Below, piece after piece: positions 1 through 8,300 of a stretch of DNA of 48,053 bases; positions within the stretch are counted from its first letter, which is position 1; the number at the start of each line of letters is the position of its first letter. The notes under the pieces are model-generated. The model was not told where the DNA came from. It did not search any database and was given only the letters and a program-made list of their open reading frames with translations. This DNA is from Staphylococcus sp. CAG:324 (GTDB lineage Bacteria; Bacillota_I; Bacilli_A; ML615J-28; CAG-313): positions 109,716-157,768 of the forward strand of contig FR890812.1 in the NCBI GenBank assembly GCA_000433035.1, in the 5' to 3' direction. The translations under genes were made by a program, and so were the position numbers.

Positions 1-249
1 TATACTTTGCTCCTTCATCCTAGCAACCACCCCTGTTGGAGGAAAGACGGGCTTTATTTTATTATTAATACAAATATTGCCAATGCCCAATGTTTGCAAA
101 AGGGGAATATGAAATTCGCTAGAAAGATTAGCAATATGAGCAAACGTATTGGCCCCTAAATCATTGTATTTTTTTGCATCAGGTGCTTCACCAATACCAA
201 GAGAATCAGCTACGATGACAAATATTCTTTTAAATTGATTTTTTTTCAT
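1..249 (-). CDS. deoB: Phosphopentomutase, N-terminal part (cut by window edge)
   Basis: Only the first 83 codons are inside the window. Translation from the ATG at 249 reads MKKNQFKRIFVIVADSLGIG and then EAPDA, which is the N-terminal metal-binding strand of phosphopentomutase (the aspartate of the VADSLGIG motif binds Mn2+ in the alkaline phosphatase superfamily). The enzyme interconverts ribose-1-phosphate or deoxyribose-1-phosphate with the 5-phosphates in nucleoside salvage, in the cytoplasm. The start overlaps the end of xerD by 20 bases, implying translational coupling. The spoIIM-xerD-deoB order is the same as in Bacillus subtilis. The catalytic C-terminal part cannot be inspected. 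Confidence 0.9.
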   Translation of the reverse strand, partial: MKKNQFKRIFVIVADSLGIGEAPDAKKYNDLGANTFAHIANLSSEFHIPLLQTLGIGNICINNKIKPVFPPTGVVARMKEQSI

Positions 250-1135
250 GTGGATGTGCTCCTTTATATATTTCTTTTAGTTTTTGATTACTTAAATGTG
301 TGTAAATTTGTGTAGTTGAAATATCTTCATGACCTAACATTTCCTGAATTAATCTAAGATCTGTACCGGCCTCTAACAAGTGTGTTGCAAATGAATGTCT
401 TAAAGTATGCGGAGAAATTTCCTTTGTTATTCCTGCCTCTTTGGCTAATTCTTTTAAAATCAAGAAAAAACTTTGTCTTGAAATTGCAGTACCATGATTA
501 TTTAAAAAAACAAATCCTTGGTCTTTTGAGGGAATTACTAATTTGGGGCGAGCTTCTATTAAATATCTACGCAAAATTTTCAAAGCATAATCATTTATCG
601 GAATAATTCTTTCTTTATTTCCCTTCCCTACTGTACTAATCATTTTATTGGTCAAATGTAAATCAATTAAACGTAAATTGACTAATTCGGATACTCTTAA
701 ACCGGTTGCATAAACTAATTCAAGCATTGCTTTGTTTCGCATATGATAGGGGGTATCATCTTTAACAGAATTGAGTAATCTTAAAACTTCATCAATGGAT
801 AAAACGGTTGGAAGTTTTTTGTCCAGTTTTGGAGAAGTCAAATGTATAGCTGGATTTATGGTAGTTCTTCTTTCAAGAAATAAAAATTTATGAAAACTTT
901 TAATCGCACTAAGTGCACGACTACTAGAGGTAGCAGAATAACCTAATTTTTTTAAATATGTTAAATATCGTTTTATTTCATCTGTTGTAATATCTTGAGG
1001 ATTGTTAATGGATAATTTTTCTTGCAAATAATACAAATAATTAGCCAAATCACTGGTATAAGATTTTACGGTGTTTTCACTTTTCATTTTCTCAGAAATA
1101 AGATAATACTGATATTCAGTTAATAATTCATCCAT
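230..1135 (-). CDS. xerD: Site-specific tyrosine recombinase XerD
   Basis: A 301-residue tyrosine recombinase of normal XerD length. The N-terminal SAM-like core-binding domain covers about residues 1-100. The catalytic domain carries the conserved arginine in TGLRVSELVNLR, a lysine in VGKGNKER, the HTLRHSFATH box, the LGHEDISTT box and the nucleophile tyrosine in QIYTHL. XerC/D resolve chromosome dimers at dif before division. The position between spoIIM and deoB supports XerD rather than XerC or a phage integrase. The start at 1135 has GGAGG nine bases upstream, within the end of spoIIM. No attachment site or phage gene is nearby, so it is not a mobile-element integrase. Confidence 0.93.
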   Translation of the reverse strand: MDELLTEYQYYLISEKMKSENTVKSYTSDLANYLYYLQEKLSINNPQDITTDEIKRYLTYLKKLGYSATSSSRALSAIKSFHKFLFLERRTTINPAIHLTSPKLDKKLPTVLSIDEVLRLLNSVKDDTPYHMRNKAMLELVYATGLRVSELVNLRLIDLHLTNKMISTVGKGNKERIIPINDYALKILRRYLIEARPKLVIPSKDQGFVFLNNHGTAISRQSFFLILKELAKEAGITKEISPHTLRHSFATHLLEAGTDLRLIQEMLGHEDISTTQIYTHLSNQKLKEIYKGAHPHEKKSI

Positions 1136-1136
1136 T

Positions 1137-1670
1137 TTACTGAACCTCCAAAAAAGTCATTTTAAGACATGTTAATAATGCATATATCATAATCACGATT
1201 GTTACTCTCACCAAAACATTAAAATATTTTTGACCTGTATCATTAAAAGTTCTTCTCCCATTAATCGAAAATTTTATGCTTTTATTAGCCAAATATATGA
1301 GAGTTGGAAGAATTATTATCCCTTCTAAGATAGCATAAGTAATAAATTGCATGATGCCAAACATGGCACTGCTTTTTAGGCAAACACCTAAAGTAACACC
1401 TATCATAAAACTCTTAAAAAAGGTAATAAAGTAGGATAGACAAAAACCAAAAGGAATCATACCAAAAAACCAAAGAACAAAAAAATACCAATAATTTAAT
1501 GAAAAAGAATTTAAAAAAATTTGAACATAACTCTTCTTTTCTTCATCAATTTCATATACTGTTTTAGGCAAGGTATTAGTGGAAAAAATACCAATCAAAA
1601 AGCCGATGATGATGGTAATAATAATGGATAGAACTGTTTTAGTAGGACGTATTTGAAAAAATTTTTTCAC
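1137..1670 (-). CDS. spoIIM: Stage II sporulation protein M (SpoIIM family)
   Basis: A 177-residue integral membrane protein with about five hydrophobic segments (roughly residues 13-30, 58-84, 90-105, 108-130 and 150-168). The central FGMIPFGFCLSY and MIGVTLGVCLK segments resemble the SpoIIM/DUF95 family. In Bacillus SpoIIM works with SpoIID and SpoIIP as the peptidoglycan-degrading engulfment complex in the mother cell. The order hemW-spoIIM-xerD-deoB strengthens the assignment because spoIIM lies directly upstream of xerD in Bacillus. The start is a GTG at 1670 with only a weak ribosome-binding site, so the first residues are uncertain. Some non-sporulating bacteria keep SpoIIM-like proteins, so sporulation is not proven by this gene alone. 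Confidence 0.78.
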   Translation of the reverse strand: MKKFFQIRPTKTVLSIIITIIIGFLIGIFSTNTLPKTVYEIDEEKKSYVQIFLNSFSLNYWYFFVLWFFGMIPFGFCLSYFITFFKSFMIGVTLGVCLKSSAMFGIMQFITYAILEGIIILPTLIYLANKSIKFSINGRRTFNDTGQKYFNVLVRVTIVIMIYALLTCLKMTFLEVQ

Positions 1671-1684
1671 AATATCAACTTCTT

Positions 1685-2803
1685 TTAAAGAATTTTTAAA
1701 AGAATATGATTGCCAATATAAACATATTTTTGTGGAATATAAATTTTATCCCCTTTTTCTCTTAACATCCCTTCTACTATTAAATTTTGAATTTTAGGAA
1801 AAGCATCAAAAATTTCAAGAGAATATTTTTTTAAAAAAGCACTTTTTGAAATTCCTTCACACTTTCGAAGACCAAGAATTATTTCTTCCTTCATTTTTTC
1901 TTCCAAAGTGATATAATCATTTTCACTCATAATTATTTTATTATTACGAATCCCTTCTAAATATTGATTTAAATTATCAATATTTTTGGATCGATAACTA
2001 TTCAAATAACTACATGCAGAAGGACCTATGGCAATATATTCTTCACAATTCCAATATATGAGATTATGAATGGATTCATACCCTTTTTTTGCAAAATTAC
2101 TCGTTTCATAGTGAAAATATCCATTCTTTGTAAGAAAACTACATACGTGATGATACATCTTACTTTCTAACTTTTCATCTATCAAGACTAATTGATTATT
2201 TACATAAAGGTGATGAAAAATAGTATGTTCTTCTAGTATTAAAGAATAGGCTGAAATATGAGTAGGTTTTAATTGAATTACCAATTTAAGATCCTCATCT
2301 AAATCATCTAGTGTTTCAGTTGGTAAGGCATACATCAAATCAATATTGATATTATTTATATGATATGTATGAAGAAGATGGATTTTTTTTTCTAATTCAT
2401 CATAAGAAAGGATGCGATTGATTAGGTTTTGCAATCTTGGTGAAAATGTCTCCACCCCAATACTCACCCTTGAAATGTGATATTTAGATAATAAAATTGC
2501 CATTTCTTCTGTTATATCACTTGGATTGAGTTCTATGGTAAATTCTTTTAAATTTAGAAAGTTGACATATTGACTTAAATTCAAAAATAATTTTTCAAGC
2601 AACTCTAATTTTAAACAAGAAGGACTACCACCGCCGATATATAAGGAATCGAAAAGATAATCATCTAGTTTTTTTATTTTCATCTCCTGAGAAAGAGCAT
2701 CAATAAACTTTTCTTTAAGATGATCACTAGCTACCAACTTATAAAAATCGCAATATGGACAAATTTTATTACAAAAGGGAATATGAACGTATAGACCAAA
2801 CAT
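1685..2803 (-). CDS. hemW: Radical SAM heme chaperone HemW
   Basis: A 372-residue radical SAM protein. The cluster motif is CNKICPYCDF (CX3CX2CXF, starting near residue 11), which in the HemW/HemN group replaces the longer motif of true coproporphyrinogen oxidases. The GGGSPS loop near residue 58 contacts S-adenosylmethionine, and RVSIGVETF and NIDLMYALP are typical later strands. HemW hands heme to respiratory proteins; it lacks the N-terminal extension of HemN. It follows lepA in the same direction, as in many Bacillota, but has its own promoter and follows a terminator. It begins the hemW-spoIIM-xerD-deoB unit. No other heme gene is in the window, so the source of its heme is unknown. Confidence 0.9.
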   Translation of the reverse strand: MFGLYVHIPFCNKICPYCDFYKLVASDHLKEKFIDALSQEMKIKKLDDYLFDSLYIGGGSPSCLKLELLEKLFLNLSQYVNFLNLKEFTIELNPSDITEEMAILLSKYHISRVSIGVETFSPRLQNLINRILSYDELEKKIHLLHTYHINNINIDLMYALPTETLDDLDEDLKLVIQLKPTHISAYSLILEEHTIFHHLYVNNQLVLIDEKLESKMYHHVCSFLTKNGYFHYETSNFAKKGYESIHNLIYWNCEEYIAIGPSACSYLNSYRSKNIDNLNQYLEGIRNNKIIMSENDYITLEEKMKEEIILGLRKCEGISKSAFLKKYSLEIFDAFPKIQNLIVEGMLREKGDKIYIPQKYVYIGNHILLKIL

Positions 2804-2821
2804 ATAAAACTCCTTGACTTA

Positions 2822-2850
2822 ATTATAGCACATTATTTTAATTTTGTAAA
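2822..2850 (-). promoter_or_regulatory. Sigma-A type promoter for hemW operon
   Basis: On the minus strand TTTACA (2845-2850) and TATAAT (2822-2827) are separated by exactly 17 bases, with TGC immediately before the -10 box (extended -10). It lies between the lepA terminator and the hemW start and should drive hemW-spoIIM-xerD-deoB with a short leader. Confidence 0.75.
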
Positions 2851-2853
2851 AGA

Positions 2854-2889
2854 AAAAATAGTAGTCTAAGGTAATAAACTACTATTTTT
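2854..2889 (-). terminator. Intrinsic terminator of lepA
   Basis: Perfect 11-bp arms (2854-2864 and 2879-2889) with a 14-base loop, followed on the minus strand by a U-rich tract. The right arm includes the lepA stop codon, so the hairpin starts inside the coding end. Confidence 0.85.
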
Positions 2890-4717
2890 CATCATCTAAT
2901 TGCAATACCGCTAAAAAAGCTTCTTGAGGAATTTCAACACTACCTACTTGTTTCATTCGTTTTTTTCCTTCTTTTTGTTTTTCAAGAAGTTTCTTTTTTC
3001 GGCTTATGTCACCACCATAGCATTTAGCAAGAACATCTTTGCGCAGTGCAGCAACATTTTCTCTAGCAATAATTTTACTATTTACGGCAGCTTGAACCGG
3101 AATTTCAAATTGTTGACGAGGAATTAATCCTCTTAATTTTTGAGTAAGGGCTCTTCCTCTTCGATAAGCAAAATCTTTATGTACGATTACACTTAAAGCA
3201 TCTACTCTTTCACCATTTAATAAAATATCCATTTTTACTAGATTTGATTCACGATAATTTGATAAAGTATAATCCAGTGATGCATAACCTTTAGTGGAAG
3301 ATTTTAAACGATCAAAAAAATCATATACAATTTCAGATAATGGAATGTCATATCGAATTGAGGCTCTTGTTTGTTCTATATATTTCATATCAACAAATGT
3401 CCCTCTTTTATTCTGACAAAGTTCCATGATAGGACCTATATATTCGGTTGGAACCATAATCGTTGCTTCAACATATGGTTCTAAAATTTTTTTGATTGTA
3501 GTAAAATCGGGCATCGCACTAGGATTATCAATAGAAATTTCATTCCCATTTGTTAATTCAACATGATATTCAACACTTGGAGCAGTAGCAATCAAATCAA
3601 TTTTAAATTCTCGCTCAATTCTCTCTTGTATAACATCCATATGTAGTAATCCTAAAAATCCCGTTCGAAAACCAAAACCCAATGCTTGTGAAGTTTCAGG
3701 TTCAAAAATGAGAGCCGCATCATTTAATCTTAGTTTCATCAAAGCATCTTTTAATTCTTCATATTTATTTGGTTCAACCGGATATAAACCACAAAAAACC
3801 ATTGAATTCATTTTTCGATATCCTGGTAATGGTTTGAGAGTAGGCGTTTCTTGATGAGTAATAGTATCACCAACATGAACAGTCTGGACATCTTTTATGC
3901 TACATGCTATCCATCCTACATCACCTACAGTTAAAAATTCACGAGCTTTAGGTTTAGGTGTATTCACTCCTAATTCTACAACCTCATAAGTTGCACCTGT
4001 TGCCATCATTTTTATTTTCTCACCAACTCGAACTGTACCATTGACAATTCTAATCGAAGGAATAACTCCCTTATAAGCATCATAATAGGAATCAAAAATT
4101 AATGCTTCAAGTGGTAGTTCTGGATCCCCTGTTGGTGCTGGAATTGTTGTAACGATTTTTTCAAGTAATTGATCAATTCCGATTCCTTCTTTTGCACTTG
4201 CTAAAATCGCATCGCTAGCATCAAGGCCAATAATATCTTCCACTTCTTTTTTTACTTTTTCAGGGTCAGCAGATGGTAAGTCAATTTTGTTGATTAAAGT
4301 AATAATTTCTAAATCATTATCTATGGCTAAGTAAACATTAGCTAAAGTTTGTGCCTCAATTCCTTGGGCAGCATCAACAACCAAAACAGCTCCCTCACAT
4401 GCCGCAAGACTTCTTGAAACCTCATAAGTAAAATCAACATGTCCTGGTGTATCTATTAAATGGAAAATATAATCATGTCCATTATTAGCATGATAATTCA
4501 ATTCTACAGCATTTAATTTAATCGTAATTCCTCGTTCTCTTTCTAAATCCATCGTATCTAACAGTTGCTCTTTCATTTCTCTTAAATCAACTGTTTTAGT
4601 TTTTTCTAAGATTCGATCTGCAAGTGTACTTTTTCCATGATCAATATGAGCTATAATTGAAAAATTGCGAATGAATTTTTGTCTTTCTAAAAGTTCTTTT
4701 CTATTTATCCCATTCAT
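2882..4717 (-). CDS. lepA: Elongation factor 4 (LepA) GTPase
   Basis: A translational GTPase of about 611 residues, the usual LepA length. It has the P-loop AHIDHGKSTL near residue 25, the switch-II DTPGHVDF, NKIDLP for guanine specificity, then EF-G-like domains II, III and V and the LepA-specific C-terminal domain (IVHKDFAYRRGR and GLIPRQQFEIP). EF-4 acts on the ribosome and affects initiation and stalled elongation. It has the architecture of LepA rather than EF-G because domain IV is missing. Two ATGs are possible; the one at 4717 (MNGINRKE) has AAAGGG seven bases upstream, while 4723 would leave no spacing. It has its own promoter and terminator. Confidence 0.97.
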   Translation of the reverse strand: MNGINRKELLERQKFIRNFSIIAHIDHGKSTLADRILEKTKTVDLREMKEQLLDTMDLERERGITIKLNAVELNYHANNGHDYIFHLIDTPGHVDFTYEVSRSLAACEGAVLVVDAAQGIEAQTLANVYLAIDNDLEIITLINKIDLPSADPEKVKKEVEDIIGLDASDAILASAKEGIGIDQLLEKIVTTIPAPTGDPELPLEALIFDSYYDAYKGVIPSIRIVNGTVRVGEKIKMMATGATYEVVELGVNTPKPKAREFLTVGDVGWIACSIKDVQTVHVGDTITHQETPTLKPLPGYRKMNSMVFCGLYPVEPNKYEELKDALMKLRLNDAALIFEPETSQALGFGFRTGFLGLLHMDVIQERIEREFKIDLIATAPSVEYHVELTNGNEISIDNPSAMPDFTTIKKILEPYVEATIMVPTEYIGPIMELCQNKRGTFVDMKYIEQTRASIRYDIPLSEIVYDFFDRLKSSTKGYASLDYTLSNYRESNLVKMDILLNGERVDALSVIVHKDFAYRRGRALTQKLRGLIPRQQFEIPVQAAVNSKIIARENVAALRKDVLAKCYGGDISRKKKLLEKQKEGKKRMKQVGSVEIPQEAFLAVLQLDDEK

Positions 4718-4741
4718 TTTCATACCCTTTTTTTGCGCAAT

Positions 4742-4788
4742 CGAATTAGTAAATATAGATTAAAAATTTTTTCAACCTCTCTAATTCG
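4742..4788 (-). other. Inverted repeat in the lepA leader
   Basis: The 5' leader of lepA contains perfect 8-base arms (4742-4749 and 4781-4788) around a 31-base loop. A short reading frame of eight codons, ATG AAA ATG ... ending in TAG, stops at the edge of the left arm of the transcript. It could be a regulatory hairpin or a coincidence in AT-rich sequence; no known riboswitch is recognised. Confidence 0.35.
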
Positions 4789-4815
4789 CCTTTTTAGCCA
4801 TTTTCATTATGTCTA

Positions 4816-4844
4816 ATTATATCTTAATTTCTATCTTTTTGCAA
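4816..4844 (-). promoter_or_regulatory. Sigma-A type promoter for lepA
   Basis: On the minus strand TTGCAA (4839-4844) and TATAAT (4816-4821) with a 17-base spacer. It leaves a leader of about 90 bases before lepA. Confidence 0.75.
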
Positions 4845-4863
4845 GTAGTTCGTTTTTTTTATA

Positions 4864-5199
4864 CTAAATGGCTGTATTAGGTTCAATATTATTTAAATCA
4901 AGGTAGTTTGCTATTATTCCATAACGATGAGCAATTTCTTCAAATGAAGATTTAGCATGAGGATTTCCATATTTGATTGATTTAACATTTACACTCATTA
5001 ATAATTCTTCAAAATGCACCTGTGTATTGGTAATTAACCCATTTGGTTCAATTTTTGCAAAGGGAATAATTATATCAACCTCACCTTTAATAGTTTTTAC
5101 ATTGCACATTTTATTAATTACTATTATTTTAGAAGTAAAATGGTATTTTTTAATAAACTCTCTTAGTTTATGTGTCATATTTCCCACAATTATTTTCAT
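4864..5199 (-). CDS. Small NrdI-like (flavodoxin-fold) protein, degenerate
   Basis: An 111-residue protein that I do not recognise with certainty. Aligned by eye, its layout follows NrdI, the flavodoxin that activates class Ib ribonucleotide reductase: an N-terminal strand then VGNMTHKLREFIKK (NrdI has TGNTxxFvxkL), a hydrophobic strand VDIIIPFA in the place of LITPTY, and a C-terminal KYGNPHAKSSFEEIAHRYGI segment in the place of the GN-FG-aa-IaeqY segment. The FMN phosphate loop looks lost. It sits next to nrdG-nrdD (class III) and not next to class Ib genes. It is separated from nrdG by a terminator, and its RBS AGGTGA precedes the ATG at 5199. The family call is a hypothesis. Confidence 0.45.
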   Translation of the reverse strand: MKIIVGNMTHKLREFIKKYHFTSKIIVINKMCNVKTIKGEVDIIIPFAKIEPNGLITNTQVHFEELLMSVNVKSIKYGNPHAKSSFEEIAHRYGIIANYLDLNNIEPNTAI

Positions 5200-5261
5200 G
5201 ATATCACCTATAATTATTTTATGAAATAATACAGTAACAGTTCCAAAAAAATATAAAAAGC

Positions 5262-5283
5262 CATAGATTTTTCAAAATCTATG
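5262..5283 (-). terminator. Intrinsic terminator of nrdD-nrdG
   Basis: Perfect 10-bp arms (5262-5271 and 5274-5283) right after the nrdG stop codon, followed on the minus strand by a U-rich run. The very small central gap means the real loop includes the innermost A-U pairs. Confidence 0.82.
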
Positions 5284-5284
5284 A

Positions 5285-5788
5285 CTAAAATTCTTTAATG
5301 ATGATTTTACCAGCTTGTTTGGTCTTTTTCATATCAATAATTCTTTGATTAGAACTTCCTCTATAAACTAAAGAAATATCTTTTAACTTTAAATCAAAGC
5401 GACCATCTATCAGATAATCTATAGTATCTAAAATTTGTTTCACTTCGAGATCATTCATTTCTATTAATTCTTCCATTCGATATCCCGAAAAAACGACAAT
5501 ATTTTTATTAGGATATAGCGTTTTAAAATCAAAAATAAGCCTCAAAATGGCGGTTTTTTGAGAAAACGGTTCTCCACCGCTAATTGTAAGTCCACTCATA
5601 TATGGATAAAGTTTCATCTCTTCAATCATTTCATCTGTATCAATTACTTTTCCCCCATTAAAATCATGTGTATCAGGATTATGGCAACCAGCACAATGAT
5701 GAGGGCATCCTTGGGTAAAGACAACGAATCTGATTCCTGGTCCATCAACAATAGACTCACTGATTGTTCCTGAAATTCTAATTTTCAT
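5285..5788 (-). CDS. nrdG: Anaerobic ribonucleotide reductase activating protein
   Basis: A 167-residue radical SAM enzyme of NrdG type. The cluster motif is CPHHCAGC (CX3CX2C) near residue 29, followed by NPDTHDFNGG, and GLTISGGEPF is the SAM-contacting loop. It uses S-adenosylmethionine and a [4Fe-4S] cluster to place the glycyl radical on NrdD, allowing deoxyribonucleotide synthesis without oxygen. Its start at 5788 overlaps the end of nrdD by 11 bases, so the two are translationally coupled and expressed from the nrdD promoter. Length and motifs are normal for the family. Confidence 0.95.
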   Translation of the reverse strand: MKIRISGTISESIVDGPGIRFVVFTQGCPHHCAGCHNPDTHDFNGGKVIDTDEMIEEMKLYPYMSGLTISGGEPFSQKTAILRLIFDFKTLYPNKNIVVFSGYRMEELIEMNDLEVKQILDTIDYLIDGRFDLKLKDISLVYRGSSNQRIIDMKKTKQAGKIIIKEF

Positions 5789-8114
5789 GATTAGCCTTCA
5801 GATGCTTTACTCTATTTTCAACTTCATCGCGTTTTGCGTCATTAAAGCGATCAAGCGTACCCACTAGATAGCCAGTAATTCGTCTAATTCTTTCAAAAGG
5901 TACACTATCTTCGGTTCTACCACATTTTGGACATACATTATCTATAATACCATTGTATCCACATATACTATCTCGATCAACAGGATGATTAACGGCACCA
6001 TATCCAATTCCTTCTTCTTTCATACATCTAATGATAGATTCAAAGGCATCTAGATTTTTGGCAATATCTCCATCTACTTCAATATATGAAATATGTCCAC
6101 CATTGGTAAAAGCATGATATGGAGCTTCTTTTTTTATTTTTTCAAAAACAGAAATATTATAATAAACAGGAATATGAAAAGAATTCGTATAAAATTTATG
6201 ATTTGTTATTCCTTCAATTTCCCCAAATAATTCACGATCCATTTTTACAAACCGACCGGATAATCCTTCAGCAGGTGTTGCAATAAGAGAAAAATTTAGT
6301 TTATATTTTTTAGAATAGCGATCAATTTTTTCACGCATATGACCAATAATTTCAAGACCTAATTGTTGAGCTACCTCACTTTCACCATGGTGTTTGCCAA
6401 TTAGTGCTTTAAGGGTTTCCGCAAGTCCAATAAATCCTATTGTAAGGGTACCATGTTTGATGACTTCTGAAACCTTATCATCACGATGTAGTTTGTCACT
6501 ATCCAACCAAATTTTTTGTCCCATTAAAAAAGGAAAATTATATACGTATTTATTCTGTTGTATCTCAAAACGCTCAAGAAGTTGATTGGCACAAAGATCA
6601 ATTAAGTAATCTAAATTTTCATAGAATTTTTTAATACGTTCTTTTTCGTCAACAACATTCATTAATTTTAGGGCAATTCGTGGTAAGTTAATAGATGTAA
6701 AACTTAAATTACCGCGACCGGTTACAATTTCTTTACTAGGATCATATACATTAGCAATGACTCTAGTACGACATCCCATATAAGCAACTTCCGTTTTATA
6801 ATCACCTGGTTTATAATATTGTTTATTATAAGGTGCATCAATAAAAGAAAAATTTGGGAAAAGACGTTTACCTGAACATAACATTGATTTTTTAAACAAA
6901 TCATAATTAGGATCTTCTGGATTATAGTTAATTCCTTCTTTTACTTTAAAAATTTGAATAGGAAAAATTGGTGTTTCGCCATTTCCAAGTCCTCTCATAG
7001 TAGCATCTAACAAACAGTGCATTACCATTCTACCTTCATCGGAAGTATCTGTACCATAGTTTAAAGAACTAAATGGCACTTGCGCACCAGCTCTAGAATG
7101 CATCGTATTTAAATTATGAACTAGAGCTTCCATTGCTTGATATGTAGCATCATATGTTTCATCTTTCGCCATTTGAAATGCCATATCAAACGTTTTTCCC
7201 TGTATTGGACCGTATTTTTGATTTAATGCTTGATAAATTTCTTCTTTTGCAAACGCATCATTCATTCGAATTTCTATATTATGATTGGCTTCAATTTGTG
7301 CAAACATCAATTTAAATTCATCATCACTAACTGTAGCACCTTCAAATTCCAACATTCTTTCAAGTGCTTTTCGTAATTCTTTTTTATATGTTTTTCTCAC
7401 TCCAAGAGCCATTGCATAGTCAAAGTTAGGAATACTTTGACCACCATGTTGATCATTTTGATTTGCTTGAATGGCAATACATGCCAATGAAGCATAACTT
7501 CTTATTCCATTAGGTTCTCTTAAAAAACCATTGCCAGTAGAAAATCCATCCTTAAATAAATCAATTAAATCAATTTGACAACAAGTCATCGTTAAAGCAT
7601 AAAAATCAAGATCATGAATATGAATATCACCTTTGATATGTGCTGTTGCAAATTCTGGTTTAATTAAGTCGTTTAAATAAAATTGTTTTGCTGCCTCACT
7701 ACCATATTTTAACATCATTCCCATTGGGGTATCCGCATTAATGTTAGCATTTTCTCGCTTTGAATCTTCATCTTTTGAATCTTTAAATGTAATATCATGA
7801 AGTGATTTCATTAAGTTGGTTTTCCGTTCACGTACCTTTGTACGTTCAGCACGATATCTGATATATGCTTTTGCAATTTCGGCTTCTCCCATTTCAATTA
7901 AAACATTTTCAATAATATTTTGCACTTCTTCAACCGAAATATTTTTATTATCATAATCTTTATTAACACAATCAATAACTTTATTTGTAATCATTTTACA
8001 TAAAGTTACATCATCATCTCCACAAGCAAGTTGAGCTTTATAAATCGCTTTTTCTATTTTTTGAGGATCAAATACTTTCTTTCGTCCGTCTCTTTTAATA
8101 ATTTTTTTTACCAT
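5778..8114 (-). CDS. nrdD: Anaerobic (class III) ribonucleoside-triphosphate reductase
   Basis: A 778-residue glycyl-radical enzyme that reduces ribonucleoside triphosphates to deoxy forms in anaerobic conditions. The N-terminal ATP-cone (about residues 1-95, starting VKKIIKRDGRKKVF) is the allosteric activity site. The middle contains the ten-stranded barrel with the MTCCQIDL segment. The C-terminus has the zinc site (CGYNG and VCPKCGRTE) and the radical loop RITGYLVGTLDRFN, with the glycine of RITGY as radical carrier. The start at 8114 follows AAGGAGG. A strong promoter and a palindrome lie upstream. No aerobic reductase is present in the window. Confidence 0.97.
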   Translation of the reverse strand: MVKKIIKRDGRKKVFDPQKIEKAIYKAQLACGDDDVTLCKMITNKVIDCVNKDYDNKNISVEEVQNIIENVLIEMGEAEIAKAYIRYRAERTKVRERKTNLMKSLHDITFKDSKDEDSKRENANINADTPMGMMLKYGSEAAKQFYLNDLIKPEFATAHIKGDIHIHDLDFYALTMTCCQIDLIDLFKDGFSTGNGFLREPNGIRSYASLACIAIQANQNDQHGGQSIPNFDYAMALGVRKTYKKELRKALERMLEFEGATVSDDEFKLMFAQIEANHNIEIRMNDAFAKEEIYQALNQKYGPIQGKTFDMAFQMAKDETYDATYQAMEALVHNLNTMHSRAGAQVPFSSLNYGTDTSDEGRMVMHCLLDATMRGLGNGETPIFPIQIFKVKEGINYNPEDPNYDLFKKSMLCSGKRLFPNFSFIDAPYNKQYYKPGDYKTEVAYMGCRTRVIANVYDPSKEIVTGRGNLSFTSINLPRIALKLMNVVDEKERIKKFYENLDYLIDLCANQLLERFEIQQNKYVYNFPFLMGQKIWLDSDKLHRDDKVSEVIKHGTLTIGFIGLAETLKALIGKHHGESEVAQQLGLEIIGHMREKIDRYSKKYKLNFSLIATPAEGLSGRFVKMDRELFGEIEGITNHKFYTNSFHIPVYYNISVFEKIKKEAPYHAFTNGGHISYIEVDGDIAKNLDAFESIIRCMKEEGIGYGAVNHPVDRDSICGYNGIIDNVCPKCGRTEDSVPFERIRRITGYLVGTLDRFNDAKRDEVENRVKHLKANHEN

Positions 8115-8150
8115 AATAATCCTCCTTATAATTTGTAATTTTTTTAATTT

Positions 8151-8170
8151 TTTTGTAAAATCTTACAAAA
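8151..8170. promoter_or_regulatory. Palindrome in the nrdD leader, candidate operator
   Basis: The 20-base sequence TTTTGTAAAATCTTACAAAA has perfect 8-base arms around four central bases. It lies about 10 bases downstream of the nrdD -10 box, over the expected start of transcription, which is where a repressor would act. It does not match the NrdR box as I know it, and it differs in spacing from the Rex site. A simple RNA hairpin made only of weak pairs is less likely. Confidence 0.45.
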
Positions 8171-8179
8171 TGTGAAATG

Positions 8180-8208
8180 ATTATATTATAATTTTTTTCT
8201 TAAATCAA
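8180..8208 (-). promoter_or_regulatory. Sigma-A type promoter for nrdD-nrdG
   Basis: On the minus strand TTGATT (8203-8208) and TATAAT (8180-8185) with a 17-base spacer. A second TATAAT overlaps at 8185-8190 but would have too short a spacer. Confidence 0.75.
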
Positions 8209-8254
8209 GCAAATAGTTTCAGAATATTTTTCCAAAAAAAAGTTAATATTTTTC

Positions 8255-8283
8255 TTGCAATTTTATTAAAAATATGATAAGTT
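8255..8283 (+). promoter_or_regulatory. Possible weak promoter for the gene at 8301
   Basis: TTGCAA (8255-8260) and TAAGTT (8278-8283) are 17 bases apart, with TG just before the -10 position. The -10 box is poor, so the assignment is tentative. Confidence 0.35.
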
Positions 8284-8300
8284 AAAGCGAGGTGAGAAGT

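Noticed and set aside
230..1135. Phage or ICE integrase
   Set aside because: The protein lies in the conserved spoIIM-xerD-deoB order and there is no attachment site, tRNA or phage gene around it.
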